Source: Bifidobacterium mizhiense (GTDB lineage: Bacteria > Actinomycetota > Actinomycetes > Actinomycetales > Bifidobacteriaceae). From it: a DNA stretch of 64,000 bases. Under the pieces are notes generated by a model. That model saw only the letters and a program-made list of their open reading frames with translations, was not told the origin of the DNA and did not search any database. This document shows, piece after piece, positions 25,292 through 34,515 of this stretch. A program made the position numbers and the translations under genes. The stretch lies in NCBI RefSeq assembly GCF_020884755.1, contig NZ_BPWE01000002.1:186001-250000 (forward strand). The letters are read 5' to 3'. Numbering within the stretch: position 1 is the first letter of the stretch; each line of letters begins with the position of its first letter.

Positions 25292-26638
25292 ATGAACGCA
25301 GAAAACAATAGTAAGGACACCGGAACCTCGACGGCTCTGATGACCGACATGTATGAATACACCATGCTGGATGCCGCCCTGCAGGATGGTACGGCCGGGC
25401 GACGATCCGTCTTCGAGGTCTACACCAGACACCTGCCGGCAGGGCGCCGCTACGGAGTGGTAGCAGGCACCGGACGGATTCTGGATGCGCTGGCGGATTT
25501 CCACCCCAGCGAGGACGAGCTGCGCTTCCTGTCCGACCGTCACATCGTTAGCCAGACCACCATCGACTGGCTGGAACACTTCCGATTCACCGGAACCATC
25601 CGCGGCTACCGGGAGGGCGAGATATTCTTCCCCGACTCCCCCATTCTGCAGATCGAAGGCAGTTTCGGCGAGTGCACCCTGCTGGAGACCCTGATCCTTT
25701 CCATACTCAACTACGACTCGGCTGTGGCCTCGGCCGCCTCCCGCATGGTCACCGCGGCCAAGGGCCGGCCCTGCATGGACATGGGCGCACGCCGGGCCAA
25801 CGAATATGCGGCCGTGGCAGCGGCCAGAGCGGCCATAGTCGGTGGATTCCAGGGGACTTCAAACCTGCTGGCGGCCAAGCGATACGGCTTCAAGGCCATC
25901 GGCACCGCAGCCCACTCATTTACCCTCCTGCATGACAATGAACGCGAGGCCTTCCAAGGACAGATCCAGGCCCTGGGCAAGGGAACCACCCTGCTGACCG
26001 ACACCTACTCCATCGAGGAGGCCGTCAGGACAGCCGTCGAGGTGGCAGGACCTGAGCTGGGTGGTGTCCGCATCGACTCCGGAGACTTGGGCTCGCTGGC
26101 CCAGCAGGTCCGCGCCCAGCTGGACTCCTTGGGAGCCACCAAGGCCACTATCACCGTCACCAACGATCTGGACGAGTACGCCATCGCCTCCCTGCAGGAC
26201 GCCCCGGTGGACTCCTACGGGGTCGGCACCATGCTGGTCACCGGTTCGGGGGCCCCCACCTGCGCCATGGTCTACAAGCTGACCGAGCGAGAGAATTCCG
26301 ACGGAGTTATGCAGGCCGTCGCCAAGAAGTCGGTGGGCAAGGCCTCAGTGCCGGGACGCAAGCTGGCCTACCGCTCCTACCACAACGGAGTGGCCGATGC
26401 TGAGCACGTCATCTCGGGCGCTGAGGATGCGCTGGCAGCCTATACGCCCGAGCAGGACTGGCGGGATCTGCTGGTCACCTACGTGGATCATGGCCAGGGC
26501 AAGCCAGAGTTCCAGGGTGAGCAGGCCGTACTGGACGCCCGAGAGCACCGGGCCAAGGCCCTTAAGGAGCTGCCCATCAACGCCCTGAGCCTGATGAAGG
26601 GGGAGCCGGTCCTGCCCACCCTAGTGAGGACTATCTAA
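25292..26638 (+). CDS. pncB: Nicotinate phosphoribosyltransferase
   Basis: First enzyme of the Preiss-Handler NAD salvage route: nicotinate plus PRPP (with ATP) to nicotinate mononucleotide. The 448 residues begin with the typical LMTDMYEYTMLDAALQDG and continue with the phosphate-binding RIDSGDLGSLAQQVR region and GVGTMLVTGSGAPTCAMVYKL, hallmarks of the family. The ATG at 25292 is preceded by AGGGGAAGAT. It overlaps the following aldo-keto reductase by one base (TAATG), so the two are likely cotranscribed and translationally coupled. Confident. Confidence 0.95.
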   Translation: MNAENNSKDTGTSTALMTDMYEYTMLDAALQDGTAGRRSVFEVYTRHLPAGRRYGVVAGTGRILDALADFHPSEDELRFLSDRHIVSQTTIDWLEHFRFTGTIRGYREGEIFFPDSPILQIEGSFGECTLLETLILSILNYDSAVASAASRMVTAAKGRPCMDMGARRANEYAAVAAARAAIVGGFQGTSNLLAAKRYGFKAIGTAAHSFTLLHDNEREAFQGQIQALGKGTTLLTDTYSIEEAVRTAVEVAGPELGGVRIDSGDLGSLAQQVRAQLDSLGATKATITVTNDLDEYAIASLQDAPVDSYGVGTMLVTGSGAPTCAMVYKLTERENSDGVMQAVAKKSVGKASVPGRKLAYRSYHNGVADAEHVISGAEDALAAYTPEQDWRDLLVTYVDHGQGKPEFQGEQAVLDAREHRAKALKELPINALSLMKGEPVLPTLVRTI

Positions 26639-27657
26639 TGAGCACACAATCCGAAACCTACCAGCCCGACCCGAGTCGATACGATTCCACCACCTACCGG
26701 CCGTGTGGCGACAGCGGTCTGAAACTGCCACCCATCTGCCTGGGCTGCTGGCACAACTTCGGCGACACCACGCCCCTGGATCGTATGCAGGAGCTGTGCA
26801 CGACGGCCTTCGACCACGGCATCACCCATTTCGACCTGGCCGACAACTACGGGCCTGAACCGGGCGCCGCCGAACGCAACATGGGGATCATCCTGCGGCG
26901 ATGCTTCAGTCATCACCGCCAGGAGCTGATCATCTCCACCAAGGCTGGTTATGAAATGTGGCCCGGCCCTTACGGGAACCTTGGCTCACGCAAGCATCTG
27001 CTGTCTGGACTGGACCAGAGCCTGAAACGGCTGGGGCTTGACTATGTGGACATCTTCTACCACCACCGCCCCGATCCGGACACACCCCTAGAAGAGACCA
27101 TGGGCGCCCTGGCCCAGGCGGTCACCAGCGGCAAGGCCCTCTACCTGGGACTGTCCAACTACGACGGGCCGACCATGGCACGGGCTGCGGCCATCCTGAC
27201 CGAGATGCACGTCCCCTTCGTCATCAACCAGAACCGCTACTCCATCTTCGACAGAACCATCGAGGACAACGGGCTCAAAGAGGCCGTGATGAAAGAGAAG
27301 AAGGGACTGATCACCTTCAGCCCGCTGGCCCAAGGGCTGCTGACCGACCGCTACCTGCACGGGATTCCCGAGGACAGCCGCATTCGGTCCGACGGTCGCT
27401 TCCTCAAGGAGTCTGCGCTGACCCCTCAGCGGCTGAAGCAGATTCAGGACCTGAACGACCTGGCCCGTCAACGCGGCCAGAGTCTGGCAGAGATGGCCCT
27501 GGCCTGGTTGCTCAGGGACCCGGCTGTCACCTCGGTGCTCATCGGCGCCTCCAAGCCCGAGCAGATCCTGGACAATCTCAAGGCTGTCCAGTCGGCCGAC
27601 TTCAGCCGGGAGGAACTGGAGATGATCGACCGGATCGCCTTGGACAAGCAGTCCTGA
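26638..27657 (+). CDS. Aldo/keto reductase, YghZ (AKR14) type
   Basis: NADPH-dependent carbonyl reductase of 339 residues. It closely follows the pattern of E. coli YghZ (L-glyceraldehyde 3-phosphate/methylglyoxal reductase): LPPICLGCWHNFGD, HFDLADNYGPEPGAAE with the catalytic Asp and Tyr, ISTKAGYEMWPGPYG with the catalytic Lys, YVDIFYHHRPD with the catalytic His region, FSPLAQGLLTDRYL, and VLIGASKPEQI for NADPH binding. A role in detoxifying aldehydes such as methylglyoxal is inferred from the family. One-base overlap with pncB upstream. Confidence 0.9.
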   Translation: MSTQSETYQPDPSRYDSTTYRPCGDSGLKLPPICLGCWHNFGDTTPLDRMQELCTTAFDHGITHFDLADNYGPEPGAAERNMGIILRRCFSHHRQELIISTKAGYEMWPGPYGNLGSRKHLLSGLDQSLKRLGLDYVDIFYHHRPDPDTPLEETMGALAQAVTSGKALYLGLSNYDGPTMARAAAILTEMHVPFVINQNRYSIFDRTIEDNGLKEAVMKEKKGLITFSPLAQGLLTDRYLHGIPEDSRIRSDGRFLKESALTPQRLKQIQDLNDLARQRGQSLAEMALAWLLRDPAVTSVLIGASKPEQILDNLKAVQSADFSREELEMIDRIALDKQS

Positions 27658-27682
27658 AGCAACCCGGACCGCTCAATAGCGC

Positions 27683-28003
27683 TCAGTGGCTGCCACCGGT
27701 CATCTGCTCGTAGATGCGCTTGCAGTCCGGGCAGACCGGGTACTGGGAGGGGTCATGCTTGGGCACCCAGACCTTGCCGCAGAGGGCCACGACCGGTCGG
27801 CCGGTCAGCTTGGATTCGGCGATGCGCTCACGGGAGACGTAGTGGGCGAACCGGTCCGCATCGCCCTGGTCGTTCAGCCGGGTTTTCTCGGCGGTCTCGG
27901 TGTCCGGACGGTCCAGCACAGCCGTGCCAGTGCCCTGGTCGGGGTTCTGCTCCCGCTCCGGATCCTCCATGCGAATGCTCTTGCTTGCAGTCATGATATC
28001 CAT
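27683..28003 (-). CDS. DUF3039 protein
   Basis: Small protein of 106 residues, function unknown, found widely in actinobacteria. The conserved part is the C-terminal half: RFAHYVSRERIAESKLTG, VVALCGKVWVPKHDP and PVCPDCKRIYEQM. The Cys of ALCGK with the CPDC pair suggests a metal site. Two start codons are possible, ATG at 28003 or at 27994; no clear ribosome-binding site distinguishes them. It converges with the aldo-keto reductase and is divergent from coaD, whose promoter it shares. Confidence 0.85.
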   Translation of the reverse strand: MDIMTASKSIRMEDPEREQNPDQGTGTAVLDRPDTETAEKTRLNDQGDADRFAHYVSRERIAESKLTGRPVVALCGKVWVPKHDPSQYPVCPDCKRIYEQMTGGSH

Positions 28004-28043
28004 GGTACGGCGGCGAGCTACACGTTCGCTCCCTATGACGCGC

Positions 28044-28049
28044 TACGCT
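28044..28049 (+). promoter_or_regulatory. -10 box for a leaderless coaD transcript
   Basis: TACGCT ends seven bases before the coaD ATG and no ribosome-binding site is present, the geometry of actinobacterial leaderless mRNAs. See also cysS, trmD, the ABC-F gene and ffh. Confidence 0.5.
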
Positions 28050-28056
28050 GAGAATC

Positions 28057-28566
28057 ATGACTATCGCTGTATGCCCTGGCTCATATGATCCGGTCACTTC
28101 CGGCCACATGGATGTGATCGAACGTTGTGCCTGCTTCTTTGAGACGGTCCACGTGGTTGTGGCCGTCAATGCCGCCAAGACCCCCATGTTCAGCGAACAG
28201 GAGCGGGTGGCCATGATCCGCCGTGCCCTGGACGAGGACGGATACCCGAACATCACCGTAGCCTCTACCGATGGCCTGATCACCGACTACTGCCGTAAGG
28301 TGGGCGCCTCGGTCATCGTCAAGGGACTGAGGCAGAACGGGGACTATGAAGCCGAGCTGGGCATGGCCCTGGTCAATCGCAAGCTGTCCGGGGTGGAAAC
28401 GCTCTTCCTGCCAGCCGATCCGGTGAGGGAACACATCTCCAGCACCATCGTCAAGGATGTGGCCAGGCATGGAGGGGACATCACCGGCATGGTCCCCGAC
28501 AGCGTCGTGGATGCACTGATAGACACCTTGCACAGGGACACACCGCACACGGAAAAGAGCCAATGA
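28057..28566 (+). CDS. coaD: Phosphopantetheine adenylyltransferase
   Basis: Transfers AMP from ATP to 4'-phosphopantetheine, the penultimate step of coenzyme A synthesis. The 169 residues carry the nucleotidyltransferase motif [16 protein letters not shown] with the T/HxGH-type TSGH, then [30 protein letters not shown], and [16 protein letters not shown] near the end. Length is normal. Its stop overlaps the start of the next gene (ATGA), so it heads the coaD / SepIVA-like / DUF177 operon. Confidence 0.96.
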   Translation: MTIAVCPGSYDPVTSGHMDVIERCACFFETVHVVVAVNAAKTPMFSEQERVAMIRRALDEDGYPNITVASTDGLITDYCRKVGASVIVKGLRQNGDYEAELGMALVNRKLSGVETLFLPADPVREHISSTIVKDVARHGGDITGMVPDSVVDALIDTLHRDTPHTEKSQ

Positions 28567-29255
28567 TGAACGAGCAGACCCAGGAAAGGGACGATGACGA
28601 GCCTATCGACGACTCGACCCGAGCGAGCGCTCCCAGGTCCGCAGTCGACATGAAGGACCTGCCCGACCTGCAGGAGGATCGAAGCGAGAGCGGGAACCCC
28701 CGATCGGAATTCACCACCGTCTATGACATCATCGACAGGATCCAGGCCATGCTGGACGAGGCCAAGGCCCCCATTTTCAGCCCGGGACTGGTCAAGGTGG
28801 ACCGGGACGAGCTGGCCGACGACCTCAACGAACTCAAAAAAATGCTGCCAGTGCAGTTGGAGCGGGCCTCGGCGCTCATGAGGGAGGCGGAACGCCGGCT
28901 GAATACGGCGCAGACCCAGGCCAACGCCACCATATCCGACGCTCAGAGCCGAGCTGCAGACATCGTCAAGGAGGCTGGCGAGCAGGCCCGCTTCCTGGCC
29001 GGTCAGGAGAACGTGGTGGCCATAGCCCGGCAGAATGCCCAGACCATCATTGACACGGCCCAGGCCCAAGCAGACCGTCTGGTCCAAGGGGCCGATGGGT
29101 ATGCCGCCCAGGTCATGGGCGAGCTTGACACCCAGCTGGGCAAGATGAGTCAGGATGTGCGTGCCGGTCTGGAGGTTCTCCACCAGCGTGAGCAGGAGGC
29201 AGCGCGTAGCATGAACGCGTCAGTCTCGGATCAGGGAAAGGAGACGCAGGGATGA
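28563..29255 (+). CDS. SepIVA-like coiled-coil protein (DivIVA superfamily)
   Basis: Probable cell-division or cell-growth scaffold of 230 residues. After an acidic, low-complexity N-terminus (about 1-50), the stretch [22 protein letters not shown] is the conserved entry of this family, and residues about 75-215 are a long alanine- and glutamine-rich coiled coil. There is no membrane segment or catalytic motif. Context is decisive: it lies directly before DUF177 and rnc, the order of Mycobacterium Rv2927c (SepIVA), Rv2926c and rnc. It overlaps coaD upstream and DUF177 downstream by four bases each (ATGA). Annotation pipelines may call such proteins simply ATPase or hypothetical. Confidence 0.78.
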   Translation: MMNEQTQERDDDEPIDDSTRASAPRSAVDMKDLPDLQEDRSESGNPRSEFTTVYDIIDRIQAMLDEAKAPIFSPGLVKVDRDELADDLNELKKMLPVQLERASALMREAERRLNTAQTQANATISDAQSRAADIVKEAGEQARFLAGQENVVAIARQNAQTIIDTAQAQADRLVQGADGYAAQVMGELDTQLGKMSQDVRAGLEVLHQREQEAARSMNASVSDQGKETQG

Positions 29256-29872
29256 GCAGACCAGAGGATTCCCCCTGGGCGGTTTCAGTGGCCCAGGTGT
29301 CGACGCGGGCAGGGCAGAGCACCCAGGTGGACCGCGATTTTCCAGCCCCTGAGGGCATTGGCGACCAGGTAGTGGGCATCCCGGCAGGAACACCCGTGCA
29401 CGTGAAGGGCGACATCGACTCCCTTGTGGACGGACTCTTATTGCAGGCCCATATCAGCGTGCCCCTGAAGACCGAATGCACCCGCTGCTTGAGACCCGTG
29501 GATACCAGCCTCCAGGACGATCCGGTGGTTTTCTTCCCCTACAAGGATCCAGAACCGGAGCCGACCCATGGCAAGGAGGAGATCCTGGCCGAACAGGAGG
29601 AGGCCAGCGGTCAGACCTATCCTCTGGCCAGCGGGGGCGCCTTCATGGATCTGGAGGCCCTGCTGCGCGACACCCTGGTGGAGGCCCTCCCCCTGCAGCC
29701 CCTGTGCCGACCAGACTGCCGGGGTCTGTGCCCCCAGTGCGGCATGGATCTGAACGACCATCCCGATCACCACCACGAGATAATGGACGACCGCTGGGCA
29801 GCCCTGGCAGGACTCAAACAGCGCTTGGAGCAGGAGGAGAACCCCGGCAACGACGGCCAGGCTGGCGAATGA
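29252..29872 (+). CDS. DUF177 (YceD-like) protein
   Basis: About 206 residues. DUF177 proteins are linked to ribosomal RNA/large-subunit maturation and almost always sit next to rpmF, as here. Visible features are the ECTRCLRPV motif in the centre and a C-terminal cysteine cluster CRPDCRGLCPQCGMDLND, together a likely zinc site. Start overlaps the upstream gene by four bases. Biochemical role is not established from sequence. Confidence 0.88.
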   Translation: MSRPEDSPWAVSVAQVSTRAGQSTQVDRDFPAPEGIGDQVVGIPAGTPVHVKGDIDSLVDGLLLQAHISVPLKTECTRCLRPVDTSLQDDPVVFFPYKDPEPEPTHGKEEILAEQEEASGQTYPLASGGAFMDLEALLRDTLVEALPLQPLCRPDCRGLCPQCGMDLNDHPDHHHEIMDDRWAALAGLKQRLEQEENPGNDGQAGE

Positions 29873-29885
29873 CCGGAGGTTGCGG

Positions 29886-29891
29886 TAGACT
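29886..29891 (+). promoter_or_regulatory. Candidate -10 box for rpmF
   Basis: TAGACT lies in the 64-base gap between DUF177 and rpmF and would start a transcript with a short leader that includes the rpmF ribosome-binding site (AGAGGA). The -35 region is weak. Confidence 0.35.
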
Positions 29892-29936
29892 GCTCTACGC
29901 TTAAGCTCGAAGTATTCGATCGAAACAGAGGACAAT

Positions 29937-30131
29937 ATGGCACTGCCAAAGTACAAGACCTCGCGCGCCAACACCCATTCCCGGCGCGCCAACTGGAAGA
30001 CCCAGGCCGCCGCTACGGTGACTTGCCCCAACTGCGGAGCCCCTGCGCTGCCGCACATGGCATGCCCCAGCTGCGGCATGTACCGCGGGCGCGTCTACCG
30101 CGACGCCATTCGCTCGCAGTTCAGCAAGTGA
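29937..30131 (+). CDS. rpmF: 50S ribosomal protein L32, zinc form
   Basis: Component of the large ribosomal subunit, 64 residues. The N-terminus [20 protein letters not shown] is typical, and the two CxxC pairs (CPNC, CPSC) make it the zinc-binding C+ form. AGAGGACAAT precedes the ATG. It is followed by a clear terminator at 30162-30194. L28 at 59214 is also of the zinc form. Confidence 0.97.
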   Translation: MALPKYKTSRANTHSRRANWKTQAAATVTCPNCGAPALPHMACPSCGMYRGRVYRDAIRSQFSK

Positions 30132-30161
30132 GCCAATCAGCGAACGATACGCAATGAGAGA

Positions 30162-30194
30162 ACCCCGGCCATCGACGGGTGGCAGGGGTTTTTC
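30162..30194 (+). terminator. Terminator after rpmF
   Basis: AACCCC (30162-30167) pairs with GGGGTT (30186-30191) and is followed by further T residues. It lies before the rnc start chosen here and argues against the upstream ATG at 30154 as the rnc start. Confidence 0.75.
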
Positions 30195-30273
30195 CATATC
30201 ATCAGAGGGCAAGGCCGAGAAAGCGAGAAAGGCCATGCAGACAGAGCAGTCCGGAAAGGATCAGGAAAACCAT

Positions 30274-31035
30274 ATGCAACAGGAGGAACAGGAGCAAGTG
30301 GATTCCGGCAACCAGGCGGCTGAGGAGCTCTTCCAGGCCCTGGGTGGCAGGATCAGCCCGGAACTGCTGGTGCATGCCCTGACCCATCGCTCCTTCGCCC
30401 ATGAGCACCCCGGCATGCCCAACAATGAACGGCTGGAGTTCCTGGGCGACGCGGTTCTGGAACTGGTGGCCACCGAGACCCTATACAAGGTTCATCCAGA
30501 CATGACCGAGGGCCAGCTGGCCAAAATGCGGGCCAAGGCTGTCTCCGAAGAGGCACTGTCGGCCATCGCCCGGAAGAAACTGCACCTGGGGCAGTATATT
30601 CTTCTGGGCCATGGCGAGAGCGAAAACGGTGGGGCCGACAAGGACTCCATACTCTGCGATACCGTCGAATCGTTGATCGGATCGGTCTTTGTGGAACACG
30701 GCATCGAGGGGGCCAGGACCACCGTCCATACCCTTCTTGACGACACCCTGGCCGAGGTAGCCACCGAGGGGCCGGCACTGGATTGGAAGACCTCGATCAC
30801 CGTCAAGGCCCACAAGCTGGGCTTGGGCGAGCCCCGGTACGCCATGGCGGTCTCCGGACCGGAATACGCCCAGGTCTTTACCGCCGAACTGCGTCTGGAG
30901 GACGGCGGGACCGTGATCGGCAAGGGCCGGGCCAGTAGCAAGCGGAAGGCCCAGCTGGCTGCTGCCGCCCAGGGGTGGAAGCGGCTGGACGACCAGGATC
31001 TGCTTGCGACTCTGCGCGCCGAGCAATCCTCCTGA
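30274..31035 (+). CDS. rnc: Ribonuclease III
   Basis: Double-strand-specific endoribonuclease that processes rRNA precursors and structured mRNAs. The catalytic domain shows HALTHRSFAHEH, the signature NERLEFLGDAVLELV and DTVESLIGSVFVEHG, holding the metal-binding Glu and Asp residues. A double-stranded RNA-binding domain follows (DWKTSITVKAHKLG ... GKGRASSKRKAQLAAAA). I chose ATG at 30274, seven bases after AGGA, giving 253 residues; ATG at 30235 is an alternative, and ATG at 30154 overlaps the rpmF terminator. The order rpmF-rnc is conserved in actinobacteria. Confidence 0.95.
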   Translation: MQQEEQEQVDSGNQAAEELFQALGGRISPELLVHALTHRSFAHEHPGMPNNERLEFLGDAVLELVATETLYKVHPDMTEGQLAKMRAKAVSEEALSAIARKKLHLGQYILLGHGESENGGADKDSILCDTVESLIGSVFVEHGIEGARTTVHTLLDDTLAEVATEGPALDWKTSITVKAHKLGLGEPRYAMAVSGPEYAQVFTAELRLEDGGTVIGKGRASSKRKAQLAAAAQGWKRLDDQDLLATLRAEQSS

Positions 31036-31252
31036 GGTTCCAACCGAAATTCCGGCATGCGGTACTGCGCCAACGCCCCGACCAGACCCCTGTTTAGACT
31101 ATGGGCATAACCCGGAAGCACGCCGTCACGAACGGCACAGGTGCCTCCTCCTGATCGGGATTCGTCCGCCTACCCCGCCGACGCTCCGACAGGTTCGTAT
31201 TTCGACATGCACGGCCGCAGGTCGGCGCGCAGTCTGGAGGTCGAGAGGAAAC

Positions 31253-33193
31253 ATGAGTCTGCCGACACCTCTGCAAGCATTCAGCTCGGTACCCAAGAAC
31301 TGGGACCATGACGACAAGGATGTCCCCGCCCAAGGCGAGCCCATGACGGGAGCCCAGGCGCTGATTCGGTCCCTGGAGGATCTGGGGGTCACCCAGGTCT
31401 TCGGCGTTCCTGGAGGCGCTATTCTGCCCGCCTACGACGCCATTGACGAGCAGGTGCGCTTCAACTTCACACTAACCCGCCACGAGCAGGCAGCCGGCCA
31501 CGCAGCTGAGGGCTACGCCGTCTCCACAGGCAAGGTGGGGGTCTGCCTGGTGACCTCCGGACCCGGAGCCACCAACATGGTCACCCCCATAGCCGATGCC
31601 ATGATGGACTCGGTTCCCTTGGTAGTGGTGACCGGCCAGGTGGGTGTGGACTCCATCGGCACCGACGCCTTCCAGGAGGCCGACATCGTGGGCATCACCT
31701 ACCCGGTGGCCAAACACTCCTATCTGGTGACCAAGGCCCAGGACATCCCCCGGGTCATGACCGAGGCCTACCACATCGCCCGCTCAGGAAGACCCGGGCC
31801 GGTAGTGGTGGACCTGAGCAAGACGGCCCAGAACGGCAAAATGCTCTACTCCTGGCCCCAGGAGATGATTCTGCCTGGCTATAACCCGGTGACACGGGCC
31901 CACGGGCACGTCCTGGATGATGCCGCCCGGCTCCTGGTCCAGTCGCACAGGCCTGTCCTCTATGTGGGCGGCGGCGCAGTCCGGTCGGACGCCCGTCGGC
32001 AGGTCCAGGAACTCGTGCGAGCTACCGGTGCCCCCATGGTCACCACCCTGCCTGCGCGAGGCATCGTACCTGACTCCGATCCTGCAGTACTGGGAATGCC
32101 CGGCATGCACGGCACGGTGGCCGCCAACGGGGCCATCCAGCACTCCGACCTGCTGGTGGCTGTGGGCACTCGCTTCGACGACCGGGTGACCGGCAGCCTG
32201 GAAGATTTCGCCCCGGTGGCCAGGGTCATCCACATCGACATCGACCCGGCCGAAATCGGTAAGAACCGGCAGGCAGACGTACCCATCGTCGGGGACGTGG
32301 GCCAGGTGCTGGACGACCTGATCCCGGCACTCAAGGCGGCCCAACGCACCTGGGGCAAGCCCGACCTCAAGCCCTGGTGGCGACTGATCGACGGCTGGCG
32401 GCACGACTACCCCACCACCTTTGAGCCCAGCCCGGACGGCACCCTGGCCCCCCAGTGGGTGGTCCAAACCCTGAGCAACAAGGCCGATCCCAACACCATC
32501 TGGGTATCCGGCGTGGGTCAGCACCAGATGTGGGCCAGCCAGTTCATCGACTTTGAACGCACCCGCTCCTGGGTCTCCTCCTGCGGACTGGGAACTATGG
32601 GCTACGGCCTGCCCGCCGCCATCGGCACGGCCATCGGTACCAGGGAACAGGAGGATCCGCGACCCGTCTGGCTGATCGACGGGGATGGCTCCTTCCAGAT
32701 GACCTCCGAGGAGCTGGCCACAGCCGGGCAGGCGGGACTGCCCATCCGCATAGCCATACTCAACAACTCGGTCTATGGCATGGTGCGTCAGTGGCAGACC
32801 CTCTTCTACGGCAGCCACTATTCCCAGACCAACCTGGAGGACGGCGGCGCCAAGCCCACAGACGGCAACGGCATCCCCGACTTCGTCAAACTGGCCGAGG
32901 CCTATGGCTGCCTGGGACTGCGTGCCTTTACCCAGGAGCAGGCCCTGGAGGCCATCGATAAGGCCAACGCAGTGACTAACCGGCCGGTCCTGATCGACTT
33001 CCGCGTCTGGAAGGATGCCATGGTGTGGCCCATGGTCCCGGCAGGCGCCTCCAATGACACCATCATCTACAAGCCGGGCGTGCAGCCCCTGGCCGGCATC
33101 CGTCCGGAGCAGGAGCAGACCGAGCCGCATGAGCAGACCGGAGCCGACCGGGCAGCCATGGCCAGCGACGCCGCCGGTCGCATGAACAAGTAG
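31253..33193 (+). CDS. ilvB: Acetolactate synthase large (catalytic) subunit
   Basis: Thiamine diphosphate enzyme that condenses two pyruvates to acetolactate (or pyruvate with 2-ketobutyrate) at the start of valine, leucine and isoleucine synthesis. Of 646 residues; it shows VFGVPGGAILPAYDA, the catalytic Glu in TRHEQAAGHAAEGYA, VCLVTSGPGATN, and the ThDP-binding GDGSFQMTSEELATA ... NNSVYGMVRQWQ. The ATG at 31253 follows GAGAGGAAAC. ilvN lies 14 bases downstream. The 217-base leader after rnc shows no run of Ile, Leu or Val codons, so a classical peptide attenuator is not evident. Confidence 0.96.
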   Translation: MSLPTPLQAFSSVPKNWDHDDKDVPAQGEPMTGAQALIRSLEDLGVTQVFGVPGGAILPAYDAIDEQVRFNFTLTRHEQAAGHAAEGYAVSTGKVGVCLVTSGPGATNMVTPIADAMMDSVPLVVVTGQVGVDSIGTDAFQEADIVGITYPVAKHSYLVTKAQDIPRVMTEAYHIARSGRPGPVVVDLSKTAQNGKMLYSWPQEMILPGYNPVTRAHGHVLDDAARLLVQSHRPVLYVGGGAVRSDARRQVQELVRATGAPMVTTLPARGIVPDSDPAVLGMPGMHGTVAANGAIQHSDLLVAVGTRFDDRVTGSLEDFAPVARVIHIDIDPAEIGKNRQADVPIVGDVGQVLDDLIPALKAAQRTWGKPDLKPWWRLIDGWRHDYPTTFEPSPDGTLAPQWVVQTLSNKADPNTIWVSGVGQHQMWASQFIDFERTRSWVSSCGLGTMGYGLPAAIGTAIGTREQEDPRPVWLIDGDGSFQMTSEELATAGQAGLPIRIAILNNSVYGMVRQWQTLFYGSHYSQTNLEDGGAKPTDGNGIPDFVKLAEAYGCLGLRAFTQEQALEAIDKANAVTNRPVLIDFRVWKDAMVWPMVPAGASNDTIIYKPGVQPLAGIRPEQEQTEPHEQTGADRAAMASDAAGRMNK

Positions 33194-33207
33194 GAAAGGG
33201 GCACCAC

Positions 33208-33762
33208 ATGGCCAATTATCCAGCATCCAAGCCCGGTTCCGAACGGCACACCCTTTCCGTCCTGGTCGAGAACCGCCCCGGCGTCCTGGCCAGGGTGGCT
33301 GGCCTATTCGCCCGGCGCGCCTTCAACATCAACTCCCTGTCCGTCTCGTCCACCGAGCGAGACGACATCTCCCGGATCACGGTCACGGCAGACGTGGAGG
33401 CCGTCCCCCTGGAGCAGATCATCAAGCAGCTCAACAAGCTGCTGCATGTGCTCAAGATCGTCGAACTCAAGGGCGACGAGGCCGTGGAGCGCGAGCTGGT
33501 CATGATCAAGGTCAAGGCCAATGAACGCAACCGCTCCGACGTGCTGGAGATTGTCAAACTCTTCCGCGTACGTGTGGTTGATGTCCATCCCGAGTCCCTG
33601 ACCATTGAGGCTACGGGGGCAGAGGGCAAACTGGAGGCCCTGCTGCGGCTGCTGCGGCCCTTCGGCATCATCGAGCTGGTCCGGTCGGGCGCCGTGGCTG
33701 TTACCCGGGGTCCCCGGGCCCTGAGCGAGAAGGTGCTGGGCTCCCAGATCACCGGCCGCTGA
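33208..33762 (+). CDS. ilvN: Acetolactate synthase small (regulatory) subunit
   Basis: Binds the catalytic subunit and confers feedback control by branched-chain amino acids. The 184 residues start with an ACT domain (HTLSVLVENRPGVLARVAGLFARR, reported here as residues about 9-32, then FNINSLSVSSTE) and continue with the conserved C-terminal domain (ELVMIKVKAN ... GIIELVRSGAVAVTRG). Length is as expected. RBS GAAAGGGGCACC precedes the ATG. Cotranscribed with ilvB. Confidence 0.96.
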   Translation: MANYPASKPGSERHTLSVLVENRPGVLARVAGLFARRAFNINSLSVSSTERDDISRITVTADVEAVPLEQIIKQLNKLLHVLKIVELKGDEAVERELVMIKVKANERNRSDVLEIVKLFRVRVVDVHPESLTIEATGAEGKLEALLRLLRPFGIIELVRSGAVAVTRGPRALSEKVLGSQITGR

Positions 33763-33792
33763 TTCCTCCTGTAATCCTGGAAGGTGGTGCGC

Positions 33793-34452
33793 ATGGCTGA
33801 CGATGTGACGGCGGGAATGAGTAGGACCGGCCGAATCGAATGGGAGCGGATGGTATCCGGTCAGGTCTATCAAGACACCCATCCCGACATCGATCGCCAA
33901 AGGGAACGTGCAGAGAACCTCTTCCTGGAGTACAACAGGACCGGCCCTGGGCAGAAGCAGGAACGGCGACGGATTCTGGAAGACCTGCTGGGCCAGATGG
34001 GACAGGATGTCGTCATCAATCCGGACTTCAGATGCGAAGTTGGTTGCAACATACGGATCGGCAGCCAGACGCTGATCAATTACGGCGCCGTCATGCTGGA
34101 TAACGCTCCGATCACCATAGGCAGGAACGTGTGGATAGGCCCCGGTGTAGGGCTCTTCTGCACCAACCATGCCCTGGACTATGAGGAGCGGAAGGCTGGC
34201 GCCTGCCTGGCCCGACCCATCGAAATCTGCCGGGGAGCCTGGCTGGGTGGCCACGTAGTCGTCCTGGGAGGAGTGCGGATCGGCCGTGGAGCCGTCATCG
34301 GAGCGGGATCTGTCGTCACCCATGACATACCGGATCAGGTAGTTGCGGTCGGCAACCCCTGCGCTGTCCTGCGATCTATCACCGATGCGGACAAAACCGG
34401 TTACCTGGACAGAATTCATCAGCGTAACCAGGAGAACGACCAGGACCAATAA
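33793..34452 (+). CDS. Maltose/galactoside-type O-acetyltransferase
   Basis: Acetyl-CoA-dependent left-handed beta-helix enzyme of about 219 residues. An N-terminal maltose-acetyltransferase region (ERMVSGQVYQDTHPDI ... RERAENLFLEYNRT) precedes hexapeptide repeats: CNIRIGSQTLINYGAVMLD, ITIGRNVWIGPGVGLFCTNHALD with the catalytic-type His, WLGGHVVVLGGVRIGRGAVIGAGSVVTHDIPDQVVAVGNPC. I chose ATG at 33793, eight bases after GGAAGG; GTG at 33784 is the alternative. It follows ilvN by 30 bases. The true substrate is unknown, as is common in this family. A paralogue lies at 61700-62377. Confidence 0.88.
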   Translation: MADDVTAGMSRTGRIEWERMVSGQVYQDTHPDIDRQRERAENLFLEYNRTGPGQKQERRRILEDLLGQMGQDVVINPDFRCEVGCNIRIGSQTLINYGAVMLDNAPITIGRNVWIGPGVGLFCTNHALDYEERKAGACLARPIEICRGAWLGGHVVVLGGVRIGRGAVIGAGSVVTHDIPDQVVAVGNPCAVLRSITDADKTGYLDRIHQRNQENDQDQ

Positions 34453-34501
34453 TCCCTCTCCCCTTGAAAAGCCCACAGCTCATTCCATCCAAGGCTGGCG
34501 G

Positions 34502-34507
34502 TAGATT
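34502..34507 (+). promoter_or_regulatory. -10 box for a leaderless ABC-F transcript
   Basis: TAGATT ends eight bases before the ATG at 34516, and there is no separate ribosome-binding site. No good -35 is seen. Confidence 0.45.
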
Positions 34508-34515
34508 GGGGAATC

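Noticed and set aside
31036-31252. Attenuator or riboswitch upstream of ilvB
   Set aside because: No short frame rich in Ile, Val or Leu codons and no terminator/antiterminator pair could be seen.
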